DNA of 64,000 nt from DAOUAT01 sp964551735 (GTDB lineage Bacteria > Chloroflexota > Anaerolineae > CG2-30-64-16). Position numbers and translations under genes: made by a program. The DNA lies in NCBI GenBank assembly GCA_964551735.1, contig CAZKEF010000021.1, positions 1 to 64,000 of the forward strand. The letters run 5' to 3'. The notes under the pieces are model-generated. The model saw only the letters and a list, made by a program, of their open reading frames with translations, made no database searches and was not told the DNA's origin. Below, in pieces: positions 1 through 7,339 of the stretch (position 1 is the first letter of the stretch; the number at the start of each line of letters is the position of its first letter).

Positions 1-2
1 TC

Positions 3-59
3 CTGTTTGCGCGACAGAGCTTCTTCCGCGCCATGGTCGAGGGCGCGATCAAGGGTTAA
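3..59 (+). CDS. C-terminal end of an unidentified protein (cut by window start)
   Basis: An open frame enters from the left edge, reads LFARQSFFRAMVEGAIKG and stops with TAA at 57-59. Only 18 residues are visible, too few to name a family. It runs in the same direction as the cyclodeaminase-like gene 133 bases downstream. The space between them holds an inverted repeat, so it need not share a transcript with that gene. Confidence 0.4.
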   Translation: MFARQSFFRAMVEGAIKG

Positions 60-65
60 GGGCCT

Positions 66-152
66 TACCACAAAGACACCAAGACACGAAGATATGCAGC
101 GAGGCAGCAAGCCTGGTCCCTTGGTGCCTTCGTGTCACTTGGTGGTGAATTT
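66..152. repeat. Intergenic imperfect inverted repeat
   Basis: The left arm (about 68-92, containing CACCAAGACACGAAG) pairs imperfectly with the right arm (about 129-149, containing CTTCGTGTCACTTGG). This is seen directly. It resembles the short palindromic elements elsewhere in the window but differs in sequence. No function is claimed. Confidence 0.5.
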
Positions 153-192
153 TTGGGTTCCGGCCTATTCAGATCGCCGGGAGGAGTGTTTT

Positions 193-756
193 GTGCTCAC
201 TCAGGACTCTTTTCGCCAAGTCACGGCGCACGTTGCCGGCGCAGGGACGGCGATGGCCGGCGCGGCCATCGCGGGCTCGGCGGCCCTGGCCTGCGCGCTG
301 GGCGAGGCGTGCGTGCGGTTGAACTTCGACCTGTTGGAGGTCCCGCAGCGAGAAAGCGTTGCGAAGCTGGCAGGCTGGCTGGCCGGCGTTCGTGCAGAGT
401 TGCAGGCTTTGTGCGACGAGGACGGCGACGCCATCACTGCCTTCGCGGCCCTGCGCGCGGCCGGCGAGACGCTGAAGGGGCAAGAGCGGCTGTGCGAGAT
501 GCCCGTGGCGATGGCGCGGCTGGCGGCAGAGGCGGCCATCGGGCTGCAAGGATTTCGCCCACACATCCAGGTCGCGCAAGATGACCTGGAGATGGCGATC
601 ACGCTGCTGGCCGGCGCGCTGCATGCCGCCATCCTGCTCCTGGACTCCAACCTGCGCATCTGGCCCGAACCAGCGCTGTTGGCAAGATTTGAGCCGGAGT
701 TGGCTCAGCTTCGAGTGCAAGCGGACGACGTGGCGCCGGTTGAGCGGATCCGTTGA
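193..756 (+). CDS. Cyclodeaminase/cyclohydrolase (FTCD_C) family protein
   Basis: A 187-residue, Ala-rich, all-helical protein that resembles the FTCD C-terminal/methenyl-tetrahydrofolate cyclohydrolase family (usual length about 180-210). Family-like stretches are a small-residue segment near residues 15-40 (AGAAIAGSAALACALG), an acidic DEDGDAITAF segment near residue 76 and a C-terminal LLAGALHAAILLLDSNL helix. GTG at 193 is chosen because a strong Shine-Dalgarno GGGAGGAG (179-186) lies six bases upstream; upstream in-frame codons only read through repeat DNA. Known members act on one-carbon folate derivatives in the cytoplasm. The match is by pattern only and moderate. Confidence 0.6.
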   Translation: MLTQDSFRQVTAHVAGAGTAMAGAAIAGSAALACALGEACVRLNFDLLEVPQRESVAKLAGWLAGVRAELQALCDEDGDAITAFAALRAAGETLKGQERLCEMPVAMARLAAEAAIGLQGFRPHIQVAQDDLEMAITLLAGALHAAILLLDSNLRIWPEPALLARFEPELAQLRVQADDVAPVERIR

Positions 757-774
757 CCTGACTCACTCGAAAAT

Positions 775-845
775 GGGACGCGGACTACGCGGATAACCGT
801 TGCTCTTGTCCGCGTTTTCCGCGGCATCCGCGTAGTCCGCGTCCC
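775..845. repeat. Perfect 20-bp inverted repeat (intergenic hairpin)
   Basis: The arm GGGACGCGGACTACGCGGAT (775-794) is exactly complementary to 826-845, with a 31-base loop. It lies between the cyclodeaminase-like gene and the SDR gene, with no T-run, so it is not a textbook terminator. A related, less perfect element occurs near 46821-46899, which suggests a dispersed palindromic repeat family. Confidence 0.8.
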
Positions 846-942
846 CGTTCTTGTCCCTGCTGTGTTATCCTTGACATGGGCACGGTTCTGAAACTGCTGA
901 GAAACGCCCAATCTACCAACTTTCCAATCTACCGGAGCATGC

Positions 943-1740
943 ATGTACATCATCAAACGTTTTGAAGGCAAAGTCGCCGTCGTCACCGGTGGGGCCAAGG
1001 GCATCGGCAAGGGGTGCTGCCTGCGCTTTGCGGCTGAAGGGGCCAGGGTGGCAGTCCTTGACCTGGCGATGCAGGAGGCGGCCGAGGTCGCGGCCGAGTG
1101 CGAGCGGCTGAGCGGGCAGCCGGCGCTGGCGCTGCCGTGCAACGTCGCGGATCCGGCCAGCGTGGACGCGGCGTTCAAGGCCATTGTGGATGCCTGGCCG
1201 CAGGGCCTGGATGTGGTCGTGGCCTCGGCCGGCATCTACACCGGCCAGCCGTTGGTCGAAGTGCCCCTCAAAGACTGGCAGCGGACTATTGACATTGACC
1301 TGACCGGCGTGTTCCTGACCAACAAAGCTGCGGCCGCGATCATGATGCAGCAGCACTGCGGCGCCGCGATCATCAACATCTCCTCGATGGCCGGTAAGAC
1401 CAGTTGGCCGGGCAGCGCCCAATACAGCGCGGCCAAATCCGGCGTCATCGGCCTGACCCGCAGCGTGGCGATGGAGCTGGCGCCCTACAGCATCACCGTG
1501 AACGCGGTCTGCCCCGGCAACACCATGACTGAAATGGTGCTAGGCGTGGCCAGGGAAGTGGGCGGCCGCGATGGCCTCTCGGTGGAGGAGTGGATCGCCC
1601 TGCGGTCGCAGGACTGCCCCATGAAGCGCTTCGCCACCGTGGAGGAGATCGCTGGCGTCGTCGCGTTCCTGGCCTCCCCGGATGCCGCCTTCATTACCGG
1701 GCAGGCGATCGAGGTGGATGGCGGGATGGTCATGTCGTAG
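943..1740 (+). CDS. SDR-family NAD(P)-dependent oxidoreductase
   Basis: A 265-residue classical short-chain dehydrogenase. Cofactor motif TGGAKGIG is at residues 15-22, the catalytic Ser is in NISS (145-148), and the YSAAK motif gives Tyr161 and Lys165. The PGN and VDGGMVMS C-terminal features are typical of Rossmann-fold SDRs. The usual NNAG structural motif reads ASAG (94-97). It likely oxidises or reduces a sugar, polyol or hydroxy acid in the cytoplasm; the substrate cannot be read from sequence. ATG 943 has GGAG at 934-937. The downstream aldolase/kinase genes suggest a carbohydrate pathway. Confidence 0.88.
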   Translation: MYIIKRFEGKVAVVTGGAKGIGKGCCLRFAAEGARVAVLDLAMQEAAEVAAECERLSGQPALALPCNVADPASVDAAFKAIVDAWPQGLDVVVASAGIYTGQPLVEVPLKDWQRTIDIDLTGVFLTNKAAAAIMMQQHCGAAIINISSMAGKTSWPGSAQYSAAKSGVIGLTRSVAMELAPYSITVNAVCPGNTMTEMVLGVAREVGGRDGLSVEEWIALRSQDCPMKRFATVEEIAGVVAFLASPDAAFITGQAIEVDGGMVMS

Positions 1741-1746
1741 GGTGCT

Positions 1747-1775
1747 TTGACAGGCGATCTTCTGACCGGTATAAT
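1747..1775 (+). promoter_or_regulatory. Consensus sigma-70 promoter (TTGACA-17-TATAAT)
   Basis: TTGACA at 1747-1752 and TATAAT at 1770-1775 with a 17-base spacer: an exact match to the housekeeping consensus. It lies seven bases after the SDR stop codon and 19 bases before the ATG of the small antitoxin-like gene (RBS AGGAG 1783-1787), so that gene appears to have its own strong promoter. Confidence 0.75.
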
Positions 1776-1794
1776 TCGGGCCAGGAGCAAAACT

Positions 1795-2076
1795 ATGTTG
1801 GATACTTCGGCTGTAAGATTGACCATCCCCGAGTGGGAACGCATCGTCCGCCTGGGTGCAGAGAAGCACGCTCAGGAGTTGAAAAGAGAGTTGAAGACCG
1901 TGCGCCAGCACATTGCCGCATTTGAACGCAAGTACGGTCAAAGTCTCGTTCAACTTCAACGCGTTGGCTTGCCTGACGATGCCGGGCTGGAGGCCCATGA
2001 GGACTACGTTGAGTGGTGTAGTTGGCAGGGGCGCGAGGCGGAGTTGATGGAGAAGCTCCACGGACTACTGGCTTGA
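1795..2076 (+). CDS. Small antitoxin-like protein (probable partner of a TumE-type toxin)
   Basis: 93 residues, hydrophilic and probably helical, with IPEWERIV near the N-terminus, a charged coiled-coil-like stretch (HAQELKRELKTVRQHIAAF), then a GLPDDAGLEAHEDYVEWCSW segment. I associate this last type of segment with small proteins encoded directly before DUF6516/TumE-type toxins. ATG 1795 has AGGAG at 1783-1787 and a consensus promoter just upstream. The downstream frame encodes the C-terminal half of such a toxin, which supports the pairing. Antitoxin function is inferred from family memory and context. Confidence 0.6.
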   Translation: MLDTSAVRLTIPEWERIVRLGAEKHAQELKRELKTVRQHIAAFERKYGQSLVQLQRVGLPDDAGLEAHEDYVEWCSWQGREAELMEKLHGLLA

Positions 2077-2242
2077 TCCTACAGACAACCTCATCATCGG
2101 GTGGGATAATGCGCCGCACCATGCGAGTATTTCGTCCCACCCACATCACAAGCACATCGCTGCGCAGGCTAATCGCCAGCCTTCGAACGAACGGACCTTG
2201 GAGGATGTGCTGGCTGTGATTCGCACGCGCTTGGGTACGTGA
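2048..2242 (+). pseudogene. TumE/DUF6516-type toxin remnant lacking its N-terminus
   Basis: The frame open from 2048 to TGA 2240-2242 reads DPTDNLIIGWDNAPHHASI, then SHPHHKHIAAQ and TLEDVLAVIRTRL. The WDNAPHH...PHHKH pattern and the ending are the C-terminal signature of the TumE (DUF6516) family. A stop (2045-2047) precedes the frame, no suitable start codon exists, and the N-terminal half expected for the family is absent. The remnant overlaps the end of the antitoxin-like gene. The toxin has evidently lost its 5' part by deletion next to that gene. Confidence 0.6.
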
Positions 2243-2324
2243 CAATCGGATCCCTCCGAGCAGGTTGTGGCTGTCATCACGCACCACGCAGCACGCATCA
2301 CGTTTGACTTTTTCGGAGAAGCTC

Positions 2325-3128
2325 ATGGAACTAACCGGTTACCTCGACTTCTGGTTCCGCGACCTGCCCATCGTGGAACGCATCCAGCACTTCCAGCGCC
2401 TGGGCATCCGCCGGCTGGATGTCTGGCTCTGGCGCCAGCGGCCCATGGCGGAGATCCACGCCGAGTGCAAGGCGCGCGGCATGATCATCAACTCGACCTT
2501 CGACGGGGACTGCGGCAACCTGGTGGACGCTACCGACCACGACCGCGTGCTCCGCGCCTGGTCGGAGTCGCTGGAGGCGGCGGTCAAATACGAGATCCCG
2601 CACCTCTTCATCTTCTCCAACCAGATTGACGTCTCGGCCAGGGGGGAGTGGATCCAGCAGCTTAACCGCGACTACACCCCCGGCGAGATGTACGCCAACC
2701 TGCTGGATGGCGTGGCGAAGGTGATGAAGCTGGTCAAGCAGACCAAAGTGCAGCTCTGGTTCGAGGCGTTGAACACCTTCCACATCCACGGCGGGGTCTT
2801 CGTCAGCACGCACGACCTGGCCGCCGATGTGGTGCGCCGCTTCGACGACCCGCAGCTCCGCCTGTCTTTCGACTGCTACCACCAGCAGCGCACGGCCGGC
2901 AACCTGATTTGGGGCATGGAGCAGTACTACGGCCTCTATCCCACCTTCCACATCGGCGATTGTCCCACACGGCAGGAGCCCGGCACCGGCGAGATCAATT
3001 TCACCAATATCTCGAAGAAGCTGGACGAGCTGGGCTACGATGGGCTGATCGGGCTGGAGTGTTATCCCAGCACGACCGAGGAAGAGGCGTTGGCGCGCAT
3101 CAGGAGCTTCTTCCCGCGGGCGAAGTGA
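2325..3128 (+). CDS. Hydroxypyruvate isomerase-like sugar isomerase/epimerase (AP endonuclease 2 TIM barrel)
   Basis: A 267-residue TIM-barrel protein of the sugar phosphate isomerase/epimerase superfamily. Metal-ligand-type motifs include WFEALNT (middle), FDCYHQQ, and the Hyi-like block HIGDCPTRQEPGTGEINF followed by LGYDGLIGLECYP. Hyi enzymes interconvert hydroxypyruvate and tartronate semialdehyde; relatives epimerise ketoses. ATG 2325 is preferred: GGAGA (2315-2319) lies six bases upstream and the upstream in-frame codons read repeat-like DNA. Its neighbours (SDR, aldolase, FGGY kinase, hydroxyacid dehydrogenase) fit sugar-acid catabolism. Confidence 0.8.
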   Translation: MELTGYLDFWFRDLPIVERIQHFQRLGIRRLDVWLWRQRPMAEIHAECKARGMIINSTFDGDCGNLVDATDHDRVLRAWSESLEAAVKYEIPHLFIFSNQIDVSARGEWIQQLNRDYTPGEMYANLLDGVAKVMKLVKQTKVQLWFEALNTFHIHGGVFVSTHDLAADVVRRFDDPQLRLSFDCYHQQRTAGNLIWGMEQYYGLYPTFHIGDCPTRQEPGTGEINFTNISKKLDELGYDGLIGLECYPSTTEEEALARIRSFFPRAK

Positions 3129-3134
3129 CAGTGT

Positions 3135-3478
3135 GGGGCTACTCGAGAGACTTCCGCTTGTCACTCTGAGCGGGTTGACAACTCAGCACGATTAACCACG
3201 CAAGACCAGCGAAGAGTCTCGGCTGCGGAAGGCGAGATGCTTCACTGGTGGCTCGCCGGGGCGGGCTTTGGGTGGTAGACCCGTTCAGCATGACAACGAG
3301 CCGTGCGGGGCTACTCGAGAGACTTCCGCTTGTCACTCTGAGCGGGTTGACAACTCAGCATGGTTAACCACGCAAGGCCAGCGAAGAGTCTCGGCTGCGG
3401 AAGGCGAGATGCTTCACTGGTGGCTCGCCGGGGCGGGCTTTGGGTGGCAGACCCGTTCAGCATGACAGCGAGCCGTGC
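3135..3478. repeat. Tandem pair of a 172-bp intergenic repeat
   Basis: Two nearly identical direct copies, 3135-3306 and 3307-3478, fill the 402-base space between the Hyi-like gene and the first aldolase. Each has a core with terminal inverted repeats: TGTCACTCTGAGCGGGT at 3159 with ACCCGTTCAGCATGACA ending at 3295, and the same ends at 3331 and 3467. Interior phrases such as CCAGCGAAGAGTCTC recur in six other spaces of the window. They look like non-autonomous, MITE-like or REP-like elements; no coding capacity is seen. Confidence 0.85.
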
Positions 3479-3530
3479 GCTGCCGACGAGTTTCTTAAGA
3501 TCATAGAGATTCGACTAGCTTGAGGAAGGT

Positions 3531-4304
3531 ATGAACAAAACACGACGACTCAATCGTATCCTGGCAAATGATGGCAAGGCCCTGATTGTGGCGATGGATC
3601 ACGGCGCGATTCAAGGGCCGAAGGGTTTGGAGCGGCCCGGCGAGGTCATCCGTCAAATCGCGGATGGCGGCGCGGACGCGGTGCTGACCACCTACGGCAT
3701 GATCCGGACCTTCGCCAAGGAGCTGGCCCCGCTGGGCGTCATCATGCGCACCGATGGCGGCGCCAGTACCATCGGCCCGGACATCAGCGAGAGTGCACCG
3801 CTCTATTCGGTGGAGGATGCCCTCCGCCTGGGCGCGGACGGTGTGGTCTGCAATGCGGGGCCGGGCCACCGCAATGAAGTGCAGCACATGGAATGGCTGG
3901 CCAGCCTGGGCGCCGCCTGCGATCAATGGGGCATGGTGCTGGTGGCCGAGATGAAGCCGGGCGGCTTCGACAGCGGGCCGGAGTTTCACACGCTGGCCAA
4001 TCACATGCTGGCCGCGCGCTTCGGTTCCGAATACGGGGCCGACCTGATCAAGATGCCGCATTGCGATGGGTTCGAGGCGGTCGTGACCAGCTGCTACACG
4101 CCGATCGTCGTGCTCGGCGGCAGCAAGATGAGCGAGGAGCAGCTCCTGACGATGGTTTACAACGCGGTGCAGGCCGGCGCGGTGGGCTGCGCTGTGGGTC
4201 GTAACATCTGGGGCGCGGCCGACCCGGCGAAGATGTGCGCGGCGCTGGCCGCGGTGATCCACGGCGGCGCAAACGTGGCTGAGGCGATGAAGCTGCTGGG
4301 GTGA
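3531..4304 (+). CDS. DhnA/LsrF-type class I aldolase (copy 1)
   Basis: 257 residues, DeoC/FbaB/LsrF superfamily TIM barrel. AMDHG (21-25) matches the family's N-terminal Asp motif. GADLIKMPHCDGF carries the likely Schiff-base Lys174, and VVLGGSK plus VGRNIWG (222-228) form the phosphate-binding end. Members cleave or condense phosphorylated ketoses without a metal. GAGG (3522-3525) precedes ATG 3531. It pairs with a paralog at 6187; an FGGY kinase lies between them, so the kinase probably makes the aldolase substrate. Candidates include a phosphorylated ketose or an AI-2-like product (LsrK/LsrF logic); sequence alone does not decide. Confidence 0.85.
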   Translation: MNKTRRLNRILANDGKALIVAMDHGAIQGPKGLERPGEVIRQIADGGADAVLTTYGMIRTFAKELAPLGVIMRTDGGASTIGPDISESAPLYSVEDALRLGADGVVCNAGPGHRNEVQHMEWLASLGAACDQWGMVLVAEMKPGGFDSGPEFHTLANHMLAARFGSEYGADLIKMPHCDGFEAVVTSCYTPIVVLGGSKMSEEQLLTMVYNAVQAGAVGCAVGRNIWGAADPAKMCAALAAVIHGGANVAEAMKLLG

Positions 4305-4320
4305 GAACCCCATCTTGGTC

Positions 4321-4385
4321 AATCCGGAATCGAGGCTTCAGCCGGTTTCTCGCGTTGCGCAGTAGACCGGCTGATCCTAAAGGAG
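4321..4385. repeat. Short intergenic inverted repeat (AGCCGGT family)
   Basis: AGCCGGT (4340-4346) and ACCGGCT (4366-4372) form a short hairpin inside the phrase GGAATCGAGGCTTCAGCCGG. The same phrase recurs near 16263-16315 and, partly, near 33382-33402, so it belongs to a dispersed family. It sits in the aldolase-kinase gap and may act as a weak terminator; no T-run is present. Confidence 0.5.
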
Positions 4386-4442
4386 GCTTCACACAGTCTC
4401 GACTCCAGTCACGATATCTCTCCTCTCAGAAGGTAATCCAGC

Positions 4443-5945
4443 ATGTCAGATCTCATCCTCGGCATTGACATCGGCACGGCCTCCACCAAGGCCATCGCCT
4501 TCGACCCGCTGACCGGCGCGGAGGTCGCGTTCGCCAGCCGGCCTTACCCGCTGCTGACGCCCCAGCCGGGCTGGGTGGAGCAGGACGCCGACGCGGTATG
4601 GTGCGGCCTGCTGGACGCGCTGCGTGAGGTGGCCGACCGGACGGCAGGACACCGCATTTTATCCCTGGCACTGGCCGCGCAGGCCGGCTCCATCATCCCC
4701 ACCGACGAACGCGGCGACCCGGTGCATCCGATGATCACCTGGCTCGACCGGCGCACCGATGACCTGGTCGCCCGGTGGCAGCAGGATGGCACGGCCGAGC
4801 GGATCCGGCAGCTCAGCGGCTGGCATCCCTTCCCCGGCCTGCCGCTGCCGGTGATCGCCTGGCTGGCTGCCGGGCGGCCCGATGTCTACAGCCGGGCGCG
4901 GCGCTACCTGGGCGCAGCCGACTTCCTGAACCAGCGCCTCACCGGCCGCTTCGCCACCGACCTGTCGGCCGCGTGCGAGATCCTGATGGTGAGCGCGGAG
5001 TCCGGCCAGTGGGACGCCGAGTTGTGCGCCATCGGCGGCGTCGATCCGGCCATGCAGGCCGAGCTGGGGTGGGCGGGGCGCATCATCGGCCCCATCACGC
5101 CGGAGGTGGCCGCGTACACGGGCCTGCCGGCCGATACGCTGGTGGTGGCTGGCGGCGGCGATCAGCCGTGCGCGTGCCTGGGCATGGGCATGTTCCAGCC
5201 CGGCCAGGTCGCGCTGGCCACCGGCACCGCCTGGGTCATCACCGGCGTGACGCTGGATCGCCGCGTCGACCAGGCGCCACCGGCCATGGATCTCAGCTTC
5301 CATGCCGCGCCGCACCGGTGGACCGTCTCACAGTTCCTGGGCGGCTTCGGCGCGACCGTGGACTGGTGGCTGGCGCAGACCTGGCAGCCCGCTGATCCGG
5401 CCCAGGCGCAGGGTATGAAGGCGATCTACCCCCATCTCAACGCCGCGCTGGCCGGCAGCGAGCCGGGCAGCCACGGGCTGCTCTTTACGCCGCTCGGCGG
5501 GCCGTCGCAACTGCCCGGCTCGGCCCCCGGTGGCGTCTTCGCCGGCCTGCAACTGGCCCACACCCGGGCCGATATGGCGCGCGCCATCCTGGAGGGCTGC
5601 GGCTTCGAGGTGCGCTGGGCGCTGGATCAGTTGCGGGGCAGCGGGCTGCCGACCACCGAGCTCTGGATCGCCGGCGGCGCGTCCGCCAGCCCTGTCTGGC
5701 CGCAAATCCTGGCCGACATCAGCGGCGTGCCCATCGTGCTGGCCGACTATGCCAACTGGGCCGCGCTGGGCGGCGCGGCGCTCGCCGGCTGGGGCGCCGG
5801 CGCGTTCCCGACGCTGGAAGCGGGGGTCGCCCGCCTGCAGCCGCCGATCCGCCGCCTGGCGCCGAATGACGCGCTGGCCGACCGCTATGCGGAGCGGTAC
5901 GCTGCGTATCGCCGGCTGACGTCGGCCATGAATGCCGCCGCCTGA
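4443..5945 (+). CDS. FGGY-family carbohydrate kinase (xylulokinase-like)
   Basis: 500 residues, the full length of FGGY kinases. The N-terminal phosphate loop GIDIGTASTKAIAFD is at 7-21, GWVEQD at 43-48, TWLDRR at 99-104, and AGGGDQPCACLG supplies the catalytic-base Asp240. ATGTAW and GGASASPVWPQILADI are the C-terminal ATP-binding-domain motifs. It phosphorylates a ketose or polyol at a terminal hydroxyl in the cytoplasm. It lies between two class I aldolases, which suggests a kinase-aldolase route. Xylulokinase is the nearest textbook relative by feel, but LsrK-like or other FGGY specificities are possible. Confidence 0.85.
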   Translation: MSDLILGIDIGTASTKAIAFDPLTGAEVAFASRPYPLLTPQPGWVEQDADAVWCGLLDALREVADRTAGHRILSLALAAQAGSIIPTDERGDPVHPMITWLDRRTDDLVARWQQDGTAERIRQLSGWHPFPGLPLPVIAWLAAGRPDVYSRARRYLGAADFLNQRLTGRFATDLSAACEILMVSAESGQWDAELCAIGGVDPAMQAELGWAGRIIGPITPEVAAYTGLPADTLVVAGGGDQPCACLGMGMFQPGQVALATGTAWVITGVTLDRRVDQAPPAMDLSFHAAPHRWTVSQFLGGFGATVDWWLAQTWQPADPAQAQGMKAIYPHLNAALAGSEPGSHGLLFTPLGGPSQLPGSAPGGVFAGLQLAHTRADMARAILEGCGFEVRWALDQLRGSGLPTTELWIAGGASASPVWPQILADISGVPIVLADYANWAALGGAALAGWGAGAFPTLEAGVARLQPPIRRLAPNDALADRYAERYAAYRRLTSAMNAAA

Positions 5946-5959
5946 GCAATTACGGCCAG

Positions 5960-6018
5960 ATTCTTCACTGAGATCTCGCCGTCGCGGGTCTTGACTGGTT
6001 AACCCGTTCAGAATGACA
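5960..6018. repeat. Partial copy of the dispersed TGTCA...TGACA repeat
   Basis: TTCTTCACTGAGATCTCGCC through AACCCGTTCAGAATGACA matches the right half of the 172-bp repeat at 3135-3478; the left half is missing. The rest of the 241-base gap (5946-6186) holds an AT-richer leader ending in GGAGG (6175-6179), the ribosome site of the next gene. Confidence 0.6.
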
Positions 6019-6186
6019 GTAGCGAGTTTTGTAACTTTCCTTATAGGGAAGCCAGATCAACATCGTACAAAAATGATCGTCCCGGTCCTCGAATAACAGG
6101 GAAAATCAGGCCTCGATTGTACGACTTTGATTTGCTTTCCCCATTAGTTCCCTTGTTTCCCTGTTTCCCTTACTGGAGGTTTCCCT

Positions 6187-6987
6187 TTGATTAAACGCCG
6201 TCTCCGCCGCATCTTCCGGCCCGATGGTCGCGCGCTGATCGTGGCGTGCGACCACGGCATGATCTCCGGCCCCGATCGCGGCATCGAGCGGCTGGGGCAG
6301 ACTCTGCAGCGCGTCATCGCCGGGGGCGTGGACGCGGTGATGGCCTCCTACGGCACGGCGACCCGCTTCGAGGATCTGCTGGCCGACGTGGGATTGGTGC
6401 TGCGCATTGACGGCGCGGGGACCGTGCTGGGGCCGATGGATGGGTCGGGCGCGCAGTTCTACACTGTAGAGGACGCGCTGCGCCTGGGCGCGGACGCGCT
6501 TTGCGTCACCGCGTTCCCCGGCTCGCGGCACGAGGAGGCGACCCTGGAGGTGTTGGCGCGGGTCATCCGCCAGGCGCACGCGTGGGGCCTGCCGGTGATG
6601 GCCGAGATGGTCCCCGGCGGCTTCGACAGCGGGCCGGAGTTCCGCACTTTGCACAGTGTCAGCGTGGCCGCGCGCGTCGCGGCTGAGCTGGGCGCTGACT
6701 GGGTCAAGACTTCCTACGCGCCGGGGTTCGAGCAGGTGATCGCGACCTGCTACGTGCCCGTCGTCGTGCTCGGCGGGCCGGGCCAGGCCGACCCGCGCGC
6801 CACGCTGGAGATGGTGGCCGCGGCCATGGACGCGGGCGCCTCCGGCGCGACCGTGGGGCGTAACATCTGGCAGGCAGCGAACCCACAGGGCATGGCCGCC
6901 GCGTTGCGCGCGATCATCCACGGGGGCGCTACGGCAACTGAGGCCTTGCAGCGATTGGGGGGATCAACGGCAGGCGACCTTCGATAG
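6187..6987 (+). CDS. DhnA/LsrF-type class I aldolase (copy 2)
   Basis: 266 residues, aligned almost gap-free with the aldolase at 3531: ACDHG (20-24), GGFDSGPEFRTL (144-155), GADWVKTSYAPGF with the probable Schiff-base Lys174, VVLGGPG and VGRNIWQ. TTG 6187 is the best start: GGAGG at 6175-6179 is spaced seven bases away and no ATG is suitably placed. Two aldolases of the same class around one kinase may act on stereoisomers, or one may have a thiolase-like role as in LsrF. The strong promoter after its stop belongs to the next small gene. Confidence 0.83.
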   Translation: MIKRRLRRIFRPDGRALIVACDHGMISGPDRGIERLGQTLQRVIAGGVDAVMASYGTATRFEDLLADVGLVLRIDGAGTVLGPMDGSGAQFYTVEDALRLGADALCVTAFPGSRHEEATLEVLARVIRQAHAWGLPVMAEMVPGGFDSGPEFRTLHSVSVAARVAAELGADWVKTSYAPGFEQVIATCYVPVVVLGGPGQADPRATLEMVAAAMDAGASGATVGRNIWQAANPQGMAAALRAIIHGGATATEALQRLGGSTAGDLR

Positions 6988-6994
6988 AGTTTGT

Positions 6995-7024
6995 TTGACA
7001 ACGTGTGGCCGAGCGGATTATACT
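6995..7024 (+). promoter_or_regulatory. Strong sigma-70-like promoter of the toxin-antitoxin pair
   Basis: TTGACA at 6995-7000 is followed after 17-18 bases by TTATAC/TATACT (7018-7024). It lies eight bases after the aldolase stop and about 30 bases before the antitoxin start (RBS GGAGG 7041-7045, ATG 7053). The other toxin remnant at 1795 has the same arrangement, so both modules carry their own near-consensus promoter. Confidence 0.7.
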
Positions 7025-7052
7025 GGCGGTGAAATCGTCGGGAGGTGATGGT

Positions 7053-7339
7053 ATGGTGATGGTGCTAGAACAGGCAGCCGAAACCCTGCAGGTAGCTCCG
7101 GAAGAGCTGTGGCGGCAAAGCCTGGAGGCTTACATCCAGCGCGAAAAACGCCTGGCGCAGCTTGATGTGGCGGATGTTCAGGATCGGTACGGTGTATCTT
7201 CGATTGCTGAACTCAGGCAAAAATCGAAAACGGGCTCATTTACAGCCATCCAGCCTGGGAAGACCTGATCGAATGGGAGAACCTACAAGCGCACATTGAA
7301 CGCCTCGAAAGACTGAGCCCACAGACGGTCACAAGTTGA
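7053..7339 (+). pseudogene. TumA-like antitoxin interrupted by a -1 frameshift
   Basis: From ATG 7053 the frame reads MVMVLEQAAETLQVAPEELW through RYGVSSIAELRQK, then goes off into SKTGSFTAIQPGKT and stops at 7268. In the -1 frame, right after the AAAAA run near 7212-7217, the expected ending continues: KIENGLIYSHPAWEDLIEWE, then NLQAHIERLERLS, stopping at TGA 7337-7339. That stop overlaps the ATG (7339) of the toxin gene, the usual coupled arrangement. One missing A in a short homopolymer explains everything. It could be a real mutation, ribosomal slippage or an assembly error. The intact product would be 90-95 residues. Confidence 0.65.

Noticed and set aside
193..756. A folate-linked route joining the FTCD_C-like gene to the MttB island
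   Set aside because: The genes are over 43 kb apart with unrelated operons between; one-carbon chemistry in common is too weak a link.
3135..3478. CRISPR array or insertion sequence
   Set aside because: Only two long, adjacent copies without spacers of uniform length, and no transposase or cas gene nearby.
7053..7339. Programmed -1 frameshifting as the firm explanation
   Set aside because: The slip site is a plain A5 run without a clear heptanucleotide or downstream pseudoknot; mutation or sequencing error is equally likely, so no mechanism is claimed.
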